Source: Lachnospiraceae bacterium | GTDB lineage: Bacteria; Bacillota; Clostridia; Lachnospirales; Lachnospiraceae | DNA: 64,000 nt | Assembly (NCBI GenBank): GCA_024695145.1 | Contig: JAILIS010000032.1 | Span: 310,001-374,000 of the forward strand | Direction of reading: 5' to 3' | Shown: positions 1 to 8,562 of the stretch, one piece after another | Layout of the letters: every line of letters starts with the position of its first letter | Numbering within the stretch: position 1 is the first letter of the stretch | Notes under the pieces: generated by a model | Seen by the model: the letters and a program-made list of their open reading frames with translations, nothing else | Told to the model about the DNA's origin: nothing | Database searches by the model: none | Made by a program: the position numbers and the translations under genes

Positions 1-1124
1 TCTTCCACGGACTCGTAAGGGACGGACAGGGACGCAAGATGAGCAAGTCCCTCGGTAACGGCATCGATCCCCTCGAGGTCATAGAAAAGTACGGAGCGGA
101 TGCGCTCAGATTCACTCTCGTTACCGGTAATGCTCCGGGTAACGATATGCGCTTTACGGACGAGAGGGTTGAAGCGAGCCGTAACTTCGCCAACAAAGTA
201 TGGAATGCGTCACGATTCATCATGATGAACATGGAAGGCAAGACGATCACGAAGCCTTCCGAAGAAGAGCTGTGGCCGGTAGACCGCTGGGTTCTTTCAA
301 AACTTAACAAAGTCGTTGCCGAAGTGACCGACAACATGGAGAAGTACGAACTCGGTATTGCAGCTGCGAAAGTATATGATTTTGTCTATGATGTACTGTG
401 CGACTGGTATATCGAGATGATAAAGCCGCGCTTCTACAATACGGATGATGCGACCGGTGCGAATGCGGCGCTCTATACGGTCAGGACTGTTCTTATCGAT
501 TCACTCAAGCTCCTGCATCCTTACATGCCTTTTATCACCGAGGAGATATACTGCACGCTGACCGAAGGTGACAGCGGCCGGGAGGCTGACTCCATCATGA
601 TCTCATCGTGGCCCGTATACAGGAAAGAGTGGGAATACGAAAAGGAAGAGGAGCAGATAGAGCTCATCAAGGAAGCTGTACGCAGTATCAGAAATATCCG
701 CAGTGAGATGAACGTGGCACCGTCGAAAAAGGCAAATGTCATCATCGTAACAACGGATGATACGGTAAGAACGGCTTTTGAAAGCGGAAGGCTATTCTTC
801 GAAAGCCTTGCCGGTGCATCTTCTCTTACGATACAAAACGACAGGACGGGTATAGGCGATGATGCCGTATCGGTCATGATAGCTAATGCCACGATCTACA
901 TTCCTTTTGCGGAACTTGTTGATATTTCGGCTGAGATCGAGAGGCTGTCCAAGGAACGCTCACGCCTTGAAGGAGAGATAGACCGATGCCGCAAAATGCT
1001 CGGCAACGAGAAATTCATGAGCAAGGCGCCAGAAGCCAAGATAAACGAGGAAAAGGAAAAACTCGAGAAGTATACACTGCTGGCCAAACAGGTTGAAGAA
1101 AGGCTTGCCGCACTTAACGGATAA
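1..1124 (+). CDS. valS: Valine--tRNA ligase, C-terminal part (5' truncated)
   Basis: Class I aminoacyl-tRNA synthetase that charges tRNA-Val in the cytoplasm. The gene enters from the left edge: the open frame runs from base 3 and reads FHGLVRDGQGRKMSKS, so the KMSKS ATP-binding loop (bases 36-50) is the first landmark and everything upstream (HIGH motif, editing domain) is outside the window. After the loop come the all-helical anticodon-binding domain and a C-terminal charged coiled coil of about 65 residues (EIERLSKERSRLEGEI onward), the tRNA-binding arm characteristic of ValRS and absent from IleRS and LeuRS. The ATG at base 39 lies inside the KMSKS motif and is not a true start. The next gene begins 9 bases after the stop, so cotranscription is likely. 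Confidence 0.95.
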   Translation, partial: FHGLVRDGQGRKMSKSLGNGIDPLEVIEKYGADALRFTLVTGNAPGNDMRFTDERVEASRNFANKVWNASRFIMMNMEGKTITKPSEEELWPVDRWVLSKLNKVVAEVTDNMEKYELGIAAAKVYDFVYDVLCDWYIEMIKPRFYNTDDATGANAALYTVRTVLIDSLKLLHPYMPFITEEIYCTLTEGDSGREADSIMISSWPVYRKEWEYEKEEEQIELIKEAVRSIRNIRSEMNVAPSKKANVIIVTTDDTVRTAFESGRLFFESLAGASSLTIQNDRTGIGDDAVSVMIANATIYIPFAELVDISAEIERLSKERSRLEGEIDRCRKMLGNEKFMSKAPEAKINEEKEKLEKYTLLAKQVEERLAALNG

Positions 1125-1133
1125 GGGAGCATA

Positions 1134-2519
1134 ATGGCTGTCGCAACTGACAAATGGAGATGCAATATAGCAGATGATTCGATGTCTGCCACGGTGTTCA
1201 TCACTCCGCCCGGAGAGGGCGAGTCCGTAGCCGTGGAGGATGTTGCCGTGTATCTTCGCGCCAACGGTGTCCTTTCGGGGTTCATCTATTCAGAGATAGA
1301 AAAGATGATCAACGAGAAGACATATTACAAGGATGTAGTTGTTGCAAAAGGAAGAAGTATGATCGAGTCACAGAACGGCTACTATGAATTTCTGTTCAGC
1401 ATTGGCGAGATCAAGCATCCGACGATCCGTTCGGACGGATCCGTTGACTATCAGAGTATGAGCATCATCCAGAGTGTCAGTCCGGGTGATGTTCTTGCCG
1501 TTTACCATCCGGCCGTTCCCGGCAGTTCGGGACTCGACGTCAAGAACAGGGAATTGAGGTGCAAACCGGCAAAGGAACTTCCGGCACTCAAAGGCACGGG
1601 ATTTGAAGTTTCGTTTGACGGAAATACATACAAGGCCACGATGGAAGGCCGGGTGGAATACGATAACTTCAAGCTTCATGTGCGTGACCTGTATGAGCTG
1701 CGTAAGGATCTCGATCTTGTAACCGGACGGATCGATTTTCGCGGAGACGTTGTTGTTCACGGTAATGTGAGAACCGGGACGTATATCAGATCGACAAAGT
1801 CAGTTACCGTTGACGGATCCGTTGAGGCAGCAACGATCATAGCCGAGGGGGATATCGTCCTTAAAAAGGGCATGCAGGGAGGAGAAAAAGCCAAGCTCGT
1901 TTCCGGCGCAAACATATATGCCAATTTCATTGAGTTTACCGAGGTCAAGGCAAAAGGAAATGTCGAGACCAATATAATATTCAATTCCGTTGTATCTGCA
2001 GGCAAGTCCATTCTGGTCAAAGGCAAACGCGGAGCCATCATCGGAGGCACGAGCTACAGTGTCGGACAGATGGCCGCATCACACGCCGGTAACAAGGCTG
2101 AGGTCAGGACGGTGCTGGCATCGGGTATAAGCGATGATTATGACAAACGCAGGCATCTTCTCAACTCCAAGGCAGAAAGTGCCAGGGAGAGCATCAGAAA
2201 GGCAAAGATCGAGCTGGAACAGATCAGGGATGTGCGTCTGACAAACGATCCGAAGGAGGTCAAGGAGGCCAAGATCAGTCAGCTTACAAGGCGGCTTAAG
2301 AGAGATGAAAGACTCCTTGAACATGCAAACAAAGAACTGGCCGAGATCGAAGAGACTATAAACGTGGGAACGGAGGCGGCCGTCACAATTGAGAACATCG
2401 TTAATCCCGGTGTGACGGTAAGGATAGACAACAAGGAACTAAAAATCACTTCACAGATGCAAAACGTTAAGTTTTTCAGACCTTCGGGAAGCAGTGAGAT
2501 AGAGGTTAGACAGTTATGA
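1134..2519 (+). CDS. FapA/DUF342 family protein
   Basis: A 461-residue protein with the DUF342 (FapA, 'flagellar assembly protein A') architecture. An N-terminal segment of about 170 residues is followed by a region of short beta repeats (about 180-310; for example FRGDVVVHGNVRTGTYI and VTVDGSVEAATIIAEGDI) resembling a bactofilin-like beta-helix. A charged coiled coil follows (about 330-425), then a short beta tail. There is no signal peptide or membrane segment, so it is probably cytoplasmic. The ATG follows AAGGGAGC at good spacing. Its stop overlaps the next small gene (ATGA). The family is linked to polar cell-surface machinery in other bacteria, but no flagellar gene is present here. A link to the type IV pilus 33 kb away or to cell-surface assembly is only a guess. 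Confidence 0.8.
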   Translation: MAVATDKWRCNIADDSMSATVFITPPGEGESVAVEDVAVYLRANGVLSGFIYSEIEKMINEKTYYKDVVVAKGRSMIESQNGYYEFLFSIGEIKHPTIRSDGSVDYQSMSIIQSVSPGDVLAVYHPAVPGSSGLDVKNRELRCKPAKELPALKGTGFEVSFDGNTYKATMEGRVEYDNFKLHVRDLYELRKDLDLVTGRIDFRGDVVVHGNVRTGTYIRSTKSVTVDGSVEAATIIAEGDIVLKKGMQGGEKAKLVSGANIYANFIEFTEVKAKGNVETNIIFNSVVSAGKSILVKGKRGAIIGGTSYSVGQMAASHAGNKAEVRTVLASGISDDYDKRRHLLNSKAESARESIRKAKIELEQIRDVRLTNDPKEVKEAKISQLTRRLKRDERLLEHANKELAEIEETINVGTEAAVTIENIVNPGVTVRIDNKELKITSQMQNVKFFRPSGSSEIEVRQL

Positions 2520-2665
2520 TCAATTTTGAAGAAGAACTCAAAAAGTTTCATCCGAGCATGGAGATAGAGGAGGTCGAGAACGCCGTAAGGGAACATGAAC
2601 TTACGGATATGACCGACATAATGGTTGAAATGCTTCGCAGGGAAAAAGAGAATAAAGGATTATGA
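2516..2665 (+). CDS. Small 49-residue protein, translationally coupled
   Basis: A short frame of 49 codons starts at the ATG in the ATGA overlap with the stop of the FapA-like gene and ends in a second ATGA overlap with the next gene. The protein begins MINFEEELKKFHPSMEIEEV and ends RREKENKGL. It is acidic, helical, without cysteines or membrane segments. A weak GAGG lies about 9 bases before the start, inside the upstream gene. The perfect fit between two four-base overlaps, with no gap left if it is removed, is the main evidence that it is real. I do not recognise a family. It may be an adaptor or partner of the FapA-like or the TPR protein (inference). Confidence 0.72.
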   Translation: MINFEEELKKFHPSMEIEEVENAVREHELTDMTDIMVEMLRREKENKGL

Positions 2666-4098
2666 AATGCTTTGTTTGCGGCAGCCGCATAGGTCGTGAA
2701 GACATATGCATGTCATGCGGGACGGATATCAGGACATACAGACATATCATGTGCATGTCCAACAAGCTTTATAATGACGGTCTCGCAAAAGCGAATGTGC
2801 GCGATATCTCGGGAGCCATCATAGCTCTTAACGAGAGTCTTAAATACAACAAAAAGAATATAGATGCGCGAAATCTGCTGGGACTGTGTTACTTTGAAAG
2901 AGGTGAGGTGGTTCCGGCTCTTTCTGAGTGGATCATCAGCAAGAACTATGAGAGCAAGAAAAACGTTGCGGATGAGTATATAGATTATCTTCAGAGCAAT
3001 CCCGCACGGCTCGATACTATCAACCAGACGATCAAGAAATACAATCAGGCGCTCAACTACTGCTATCAGAACAGTCAGGACCTTGCGATCGTCCAGCTCA
3101 AAAAAGTGCTTTCGATCAACGCCAATCTTATCGCGGGATATCAGCTCCTGGCACTTCTTTATATTGAGACGAAAGAATACGAAAAAGCTAGAAGGACACT
3201 CCTTCATGCCATCAGGATAGACAGGAATGACATCACCACCCAGCGGTATCTGAAGGAGATCAACAATCTTATCAGTGAGCAGTCAGCCGACGGTGACAAT
3301 AACGGCAATCCGGCACTGCTGCCGCAGGATATCATCACGTATCAGAACGGGAACGATACTATCATCCAGCCCGTCGGAGCCAAGGAGAAGCGCGGATTTT
3401 CCAGCATCATCAATATTGCCATAGGTCTTGTTATCGGTATCGCGATAAGCTGGTATCTGATCCTGCCGGGAAAGGTCGATCTGGCCATCCGTGAAGAAAA
3501 CGATAAATTCATGGCAGTGAGTGAAGAACTGACTGCGGAGAAAGCGTCACATCAGGAATCCGTCAAGCAGGCTGAGACACTGAAGGCGCAGAATGACGAA
3601 CTGAACCGACAGGTAGAGGAACTGACGGGAACGAGAGGAGCGGTGACCGAGAATGACAAGCTTCTCAAGGCGGCTCTTTTGTACCTCGAAGATCCGGCCA
3701 ATTCCGGAGAAGCAATGGAAGAACTTGCCGGTATAGGAAACGAGTACCTTGAGGACGCATCGGAGAGTTTCAAGGATCTGTACGGGAAGATCCAGGAGGT
3801 ATCAGCTGATTCCGCTCTGAAAGATTATATAGATGTAGCCAAGGAAGCACTGAAGACCAAGGATTACAAAACTGCGATCGAATACTACTCAAAGGTCTGC
3901 GATCTTGCTCCCGACAATTCGGATTATCTTATGGATCTGGCATATGCCTATCGTGAATCGGAAGATAAGGCCAAAGCGGATGAGATATACAACCGTGTGA
4001 TGGAAGAGTTCCCGGGCACGGAGAATGCGAGCGAAGCTGCACAGATGCTTGGAATGGCACCGGCACCGGAGACCACGGAACAGACGAATGAAGAATAA
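2662..4098 (+). CDS. Zinc-ribbon, TPR and coiled-coil membrane protein
   Basis: A 478-residue protein that starts with a zinc-ribbon-like pair of CxxC motifs (Cys3, Cys6, Cys16, Cys19). Tetratricopeptide-like helical repeats follow at about 35-205 (for example ARNLLGLCYFERGEVVPALS and GYQLLALLYIETKEYEKARR). A linker leads to one membrane helix at about 246-270 and a charged coiled coil at about 278-325. A second TPR block sits near the C-terminus (about 385-460). The layout suggests a cytoplasmic N-terminal scaffold and an extracytoplasmic C-terminal scaffold joined by one helix. The start overlaps the stop of the 49-residue gene by four bases. The next gene starts inside its last 11 bases. 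The function is unknown beyond protein-protein scaffolding. Confidence 0.75.
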   Translation: MKCFVCGSRIGREDICMSCGTDIRTYRHIMCMSNKLYNDGLAKANVRDISGAIIALNESLKYNKKNIDARNLLGLCYFERGEVVPALSEWIISKNYESKKNVADEYIDYLQSNPARLDTINQTIKKYNQALNYCYQNSQDLAIVQLKKVLSINANLIAGYQLLALLYIETKEYEKARRTLLHAIRIDRNDITTQRYLKEINNLISEQSADGDNNGNPALLPQDIITYQNGNDTIIQPVGAKEKRGFSSIINIAIGLVIGIAISWYLILPGKVDLAIREENDKFMAVSEELTAEKASHQESVKQAETLKAQNDELNRQVEELTGTRGAVTENDKLLKAALLYLEDPANSGEAMEELAGIGNEYLEDASESFKDLYGKIQEVSADSALKDYIDVAKEALKTKDYKTAIEYYSKVCDLAPDNSDYLMDLAYAYRESEDKAKADEIYNRVMEEFPGTENASEAAQMLGMAPAPETTEQTNEE

Positions 4099-5572
4099 CA
4101 GTGTTATCAAACCGATCATATTAATACTGACCGCCTTCCTGTTTCTGGCGTTTAGTTTCGATATATCAACTGGGTCTGTAAGATCAGCTTCATTCATTTT
4201 CCTTATTATCTGCACGATCATAGTGCTCGCTGCGTTTCGCAAAGAGCTTCCTTCGACAGCTGTTTTTTATGCCATGCTCACGGGCATGTTCTTAAAGCTT
4301 GCATATGTTATATATACTCCCGTATGGTGCCGGCAGCACGATGTCATAGACTTCGGAGCCGGAGAGGGACATGCGGCATACATGGAGTACATACTCAGCC
4401 ACAAGGCTTTGCCGGACTTTGATCCGCGCACCCTCTGGGCATTCTTCCAGCCTCCGCTGCACCATATGATCTGCGCGGTTTGGATGTGGATCAACATAAG
4501 GCTCGGACTTTCACAGGAGCATATGCACAAGAACGTGCAGCTGCTTCCGTTTCTGTATATGTGCATCCTCACGTTCACGATTTATCTCATATGCCGTGAG
4601 CTTGCAATGAAAAAGAGCGCCACTTTCGTGACGATGCTCATCGTATCATTTCATCCCATTTACATTCTGATGTCCGGAAGCATCAACAATGATGCACTTT
4701 CGGTCATGCTGACAGTAGCTGCTTTATACTTTGCGATCCGTTGGTATATGGATCCCACAACCGGAAGGATAATGCTGCTTGCACTGTCCATAGGACTGGC
4801 AATGTCCGCAAAACTGTCGGCGGCACTCGTGGCCGTTCCCGTTGGTATCATGATGATATACAAGATCCTCACCGATACAAAGCGCCTTTCCGACAGACGG
4901 AAGGTACTGTCCTATCTGCTTGAACTTATTCCCTTTGCAGTTACGGTATTTCCGCTCGGACTGTGGTGGACCGTAAGGAATAAGATATTGTTTGATATGC
5001 CTGCCAACTATATCCCGGAGGTGGGAGAGCATACCGAACGTTTCGGTATTGTTCCGACGATCTTAGATATAAGGACCGCATCCCCGTTTCTTTACATGAA
5101 GGCAAACGGGTTTGCGTATGATGAATACAATCTCTTACTTGCGACCGTAAAATCAGCACTTTTCGGAGAGGGTGATTTTGCGCATGTATCGCCGTATCTG
5201 ACATTTGCGGGCTGGATACTGCTGGCCTCGGCGGCAGTTATAACTGTGCTCGGGATAGTCGCGGCAGTTATGATATGTACGGACAGGGAAGCGGGTCCGG
5301 ATTCCGGAATAAAACTTCTGCTCGTGCTGTGTGCCGTAACGTTTGCGGCCGGTTACACCGCGTTTGCGATATCCGGCCGTAATCTCTCGGCGATGAACTT
5401 CAGATACTCGGCAGCGGGCGTGTCTGTATTTGCACTCCTGATCGGACTGTGGCATGCAAGAGCAGATGCCCTCGGGAAAAAGACCGTATGTAAAATCACC
5501 GTCGCCTGCACACTGATCTTTGCCGCAGCATCAGCAGCATTTTATGTACTTGTCGGATTATTTGGAGCGTAG
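4088..5572 (+). CDS. Polytopic membrane glycosyltransferase, GT-C type (GT39/PMT-like)
   Basis: A 494-residue protein with about eleven or twelve hydrophobic segments. GT-C features are present: an acidic loop after the first helices (CRQHDVIDFGAGEGHAAY), a following FFQPPLHHMICAVWMWI segment, and the NNDALSVMLTVAALYFAIRW helix typical of ArnT/PMT-like enzymes. Such enzymes transfer sugars from lipid-linked donors on the outer face of the membrane. I chose ATG 4088 (MKNNSVIKPI) because a start at 4025 would put 21 arginine-rich residues, read entirely inside the upstream gene, before the first membrane helix. It overlaps the TPR gene by 11 bases and ends that coupled group. The acceptor is unknown; a cell-surface glycan or glycoprotein is possible. 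Confidence 0.75.
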   Translation: MKNNSVIKPIILILTAFLFLAFSFDISTGSVRSASFIFLIICTIIVLAAFRKELPSTAVFYAMLTGMFLKLAYVIYTPVWCRQHDVIDFGAGEGHAAYMEYILSHKALPDFDPRTLWAFFQPPLHHMICAVWMWINIRLGLSQEHMHKNVQLLPFLYMCILTFTIYLICRELAMKKSATFVTMLIVSFHPIYILMSGSINNDALSVMLTVAALYFAIRWYMDPTTGRIMLLALSIGLAMSAKLSAALVAVPVGIMMIYKILTDTKRLSDRRKVLSYLLELIPFAVTVFPLGLWWTVRNKILFDMPANYIPEVGEHTERFGIVPTILDIRTASPFLYMKANGFAYDEYNLLLATVKSALFGEGDFAHVSPYLTFAGWILLASAAVITVLGIVAAVMICTDREAGPDSGIKLLLVLCAVTFAAGYTAFAISGRNLSAMNFRYSAAGVSVFALLIGLWHARADALGKKTVCKITVACTLIFAAASAAFYVLVGLFGA

Positions 5573-5631
5573 CCTGAAGACGCGGCACCGTTTTTGACAT
5601 ATCACGCATATAAAAAAGAAGGAGACATACC

Positions 5632-7080
5632 ATGGGTGGATTTTTCGGAGTAGTTTCAAAAAAAGACTGTGTCTGGGATCTGTTCTTCGGAACCGATTAT
5701 CATTCGCATCTCGGTACAAGACGGGCCGGAATGACGGTGTTCGGTGAGAACGGTTTTGACCGTGCGATACACAACATCAGCAATTCGCCGTTCCGTACCA
5801 AATTTGACAGGGATGTCAATGAGCTTAAGGGTAATCTCGGCATAGGCTGTATATCCGATTACGAGCCGCAGCCCCTTCTTATCAGATCGCATCTGGGTAC
5901 TTTTGCGATCACGACGGTAGGACGGATCGAAAATCTTGATGAGCTTGTGGCTGAAGTATCTGCCGGAGGAGGCACGCAGTTCCTGGCCATGAGCGGCAGC
6001 AACATCAATCCCACCGAACTTGCCGCCTGCATAATCAACCAGAAATCATCATTTCCCGAAGGCATAAGATATGCACAGGAGAAGATCAAAGGTTCTATGA
6101 CAATGCTGATCATGACGGAGAAGGGGATATATGCCGCAAGGGATCTGTACGGCAGAACACCGGTCATGATAGGTAAAAAGGACGACTGCTACTGTGTATC
6201 TTTTGAAAGCTTTGCATATATCAATCTCGGATATTCCGATGAAAAGGAACTGGGGCCCGGTGAAGTAGTTTACATAACCCCGGAGGGTTACGAGACTGTA
6301 TCACCTCCGAAAGACATCATGAAGATATGTACGTTCCTGTGGATATACTATGGTTATCCGAACTCCAATTATGAGGGTGTGAACGTCGAAACGATGCGTT
6401 ACAACTGCGGCTCGATGCTTGCAGAAAGAGACGATGTCCGTCCCGATATCGTAGCCGGAGTTCCCGATTCGGGAATAGCCCATGCCATAGGCTACGCAAA
6501 CAGCTCAGGTATTCCTTTTGCCAGACCGTTCATAAAATACACGCCTACATGGCCGAGATCTTTCATGCCGACGGACCAGAGCATGAGAAACCTCATCGCG
6601 CATATGAAGCTTATACCTGTAGATGCTCTGATAAGGGACAAATCACTTCTGCTGATAGATGACTCGATAGTAAGAGGCACTCAGCTTCGTGAGACTACGG
6701 AATTCCTGTATAACAGCGGGGCAAAGGAAGTGCATGTACGTCCGGCCTGTCCGCCTCTTCTGTACGGATGCCGTTTCCTTAATTTCTCAAGATCCAATTC
6801 CGAGTATGACCTTATCACGAGACGGATCATAAGAGAGCGTGAGGGAGAAGATGTTTCCGATGAAGTACTTGCGGACTATGCCGATCCCGACAGCACCAAT
6901 TACAAAGAGATGCTTGAGGAGATCAGAAAACAGCTCGGCTTTACGTCGCTGAGGTTCCACCGTCTCGATGACATGGTACGATCCGTCGGTATAGACAAGT
7001 CAAAACTGTGCACATACTGCTGGGACAAACAGGGTTACTGCAGCTCGTGTGACAAATGTTCCAAAAAGTGCGGCGCATAA
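5632..7080 (+). CDS. PurF-like amidophosphoribosyltransferase lacking the glutaminase cysteine
   Basis: A 482-residue protein aligned end to end with glutamine PRPP amidotransferase. The N-terminal class II amidotransferase fold is followed by a phosphoribosyltransferase domain with an intact PRPP loop (LLLIDDSIVRGTQLRE). The four iron-sulfur ligand positions of the Bacillus enzyme appear present: Cys in KICTFLWIYYGY, Cys in PPLLYGCRF, and CTYC near the C-terminus. The true enzyme begins Met-Cys-Gly and uses that Cys for glutamine hydrolysis; this one begins MGGFFGVVS, with Gly there, after a good GAAGGAG site at the only sensible start. A cysteine-rich tail (CSSCDKCSKKCGA) is extra. It is therefore probably not a standard PurF. 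Ammonia use or a regulatory role are alternatives (inference). I recall similar MGGFFG paralogues in other Clostridia. Confidence 0.85.
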   Translation: MGGFFGVVSKKDCVWDLFFGTDYHSHLGTRRAGMTVFGENGFDRAIHNISNSPFRTKFDRDVNELKGNLGIGCISDYEPQPLLIRSHLGTFAITTVGRIENLDELVAEVSAGGGTQFLAMSGSNINPTELAACIINQKSSFPEGIRYAQEKIKGSMTMLIMTEKGIYAARDLYGRTPVMIGKKDDCYCVSFESFAYINLGYSDEKELGPGEVVYITPEGYETVSPPKDIMKICTFLWIYYGYPNSNYEGVNVETMRYNCGSMLAERDDVRPDIVAGVPDSGIAHAIGYANSSGIPFARPFIKYTPTWPRSFMPTDQSMRNLIAHMKLIPVDALIRDKSLLLIDDSIVRGTQLRETTEFLYNSGAKEVHVRPACPPLLYGCRFLNFSRSNSEYDLITRRIIREREGEDVSDEVLADYADPDSTNYKEMLEEIRKQLGFTSLRFHRLDDMVRSVGIDKSKLCTYCWDKQGYCSSCDKCSKKCGA

Positions 7081-7088
7081 AGTGATAA

Positions 7089-7117
7089 TTGTATTTCGGG
7101 GGCATATACCTTATAAT
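7089..7117 (+). promoter_or_regulatory. Sigma-A type promoter for the gene at 7153
   Basis: TTGTAT (7089-7094), a 17-base spacer and a perfect TATAAT (7112-7117), just after the stop of the PurF-like gene and 35 bases before the next start. It suggests that the next gene begins a new transcription unit. Confidence 0.7.
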
Positions 7118-7152
7118 AAATAAATGACTTTTCAGGGGGTACTAAGTTAAAA

Positions 7153-8523
7153 ATGCCTGATTTTTCCAATTCATGTATGAATATTCTCTCGTATGCGGGA
7201 TTATCCGAGGCCGATGCAGCAAAGATCAGAGATAAGATCGAGACGTTCGCAGCCATGCCGGATCAGGGAGCTGCCGAGGATTCAGCAAGGCGGCTTCGCA
7301 AAGAGCTTACCGCATATTATTATGAGATATACAAGCTTTGTTTCTTCAAGAGTCTCGAGGATACCAATATCCCGGCAGAAGTGTTGATGTTCCTCTATTT
7401 CGGATATATTGACGAGAAGCTTGCCGGATCGGAGAATACCAATATTCTGTATGAGTTCTCGAAGACGATCGGTCTTGACGAGGAAATGCGGGTATTTACG
7501 TTCTATCAGTGGCTCAGGCTCATATATACCGGCAAGAAGGATCCTTCCGTCAATGATTTTTCCACAGATTATATAACAGAGCTTCGCAAACAGAGGAAAG
7601 ACGGGACCATAACCGCCGCCCAGGAAGAGGAGGCGCTTCACGACGGCAGACGCAGAGTCACGTTTGAGATCGACAACATGTTCCGCTCCGCCAACAGGAT
7701 GATGACATCCAGAGTGACGACATTTGTACCGTTCTTTTCAGAACAGGTTCTGACAAGACCTCTGGAAAAATCACTTGTCACATTTGAAGCGGTCCACAAG
7801 ACGATCGGTGTCGTAAGGGCACTTGATTATTCTCTGTTCTACAGGCAGACGGTGTTCACCGCACCTGAACAGGGCCTTGAAAAAGCATTTATACAGGTTG
7901 AGGTTCTCCCTGATGTGATACTCATGCCGGTTGTAGGTACGAGAGCAGCGATGTGGCAGGAGATAACGGGAGCAAGAAGAACAACCCCGGGACGCTTCAT
8001 ACTTCCTTTTGCACAGGAAGAAGATCTGTCAGGCATTATCATCAAACTGTGCGGCGAGTTTAGATGGGAACTGTGTAAGAGAATACAGGGTGCAAGGTGG
8101 AATGACCTTACCGAGAGAAGTCTTACAAGCGATTACGTTGATTATATAGACACCTACAGGAAGAACCGGGACCTTTCCCAGGAGGCCAAAGATCGTATCA
8201 AGTCAGCCATGAGCAAGCATCGCAACAGCTACAAGGAAATGTTTGTTGCCGACTATGCGACATACATACAGTTTGAAAGCTCGGGAGCGCTTAGGCACAA
8301 TAAGGTCGTCAGATTCATACTGTTCAATTACTGTCCTTTTTCGAAGGTCATAAGGGAAGGAGCCATAGCTACCAATCCGCAGTTTGTCCAGCTGATAGAC
8401 AGGTACAACCAGAAGATGGCGCATGAACTTCACCTGTTTGACATGATGACCGGAAGGATAGAAAAAGAAGGATTTCCCATACCGGCGGAACTGAAACATC
8501 ACAGGGATTACCTGACATCATAG
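7153..8523 (+). CDS. Uncharacterised 456-residue cytoplasmic protein
   Basis: I do not recognise a family. The protein is soluble, mostly helical, rich in aromatic and charged residues, and without signal peptide, membrane helix or clustered cysteines. An N-terminal helical part (about 1-150; DEEMRVFTFYQWLRLIYTGK) leads to a central part with beta character (about 215-300; AFIQVEVLPDVILMPVVGTR) and a helical C-terminus (FILFNYCPFSKVIREGAIAT). Its length and even composition argue for a real gene. It has its own promoter (7089-7117), with a GGGGG ribosome site 13 bases before the ATG, rather long spacing. glnS follows after 39 bases and may be cotranscribed. Confidence 0.6.
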   Translation: MPDFSNSCMNILSYAGLSEADAAKIRDKIETFAAMPDQGAAEDSARRLRKELTAYYYEIYKLCFFKSLEDTNIPAEVLMFLYFGYIDEKLAGSENTNILYEFSKTIGLDEEMRVFTFYQWLRLIYTGKKDPSVNDFSTDYITELRKQRKDGTITAAQEEEALHDGRRRVTFEIDNMFRSANRMMTSRVTTFVPFFSEQVLTRPLEKSLVTFEAVHKTIGVVRALDYSLFYRQTVFTAPEQGLEKAFIQVEVLPDVILMPVVGTRAAMWQEITGARRTTPGRFILPFAQEEDLSGIIIKLCGEFRWELCKRIQGARWNDLTERSLTSDYVDYIDTYRKNRDLSQEAKDRIKSAMSKHRNSYKEMFVADYATYIQFESSGALRHNKVVRFILFNYCPFSKVIREGAIATNPQFVQLIDRYNQKMAHELHLFDMMTGRIEKEGFPIPAELKHHRDYLTS

Positions 8524-8562
8524 CAAAACAAGAGTAATAAACGTATTAACGGAGCGGATAAG

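Noticed and set aside
4025..4087. Upstream start of the membrane glycosyltransferase
   Set aside because: It would add 21 Arg/His-rich residues read through the TPR gene before a clean first membrane helix.
8524..8562. T-box leader before glnS
   Set aside because: The gap is 39 bases, too short for a T-box, and no T-box sequence is present.
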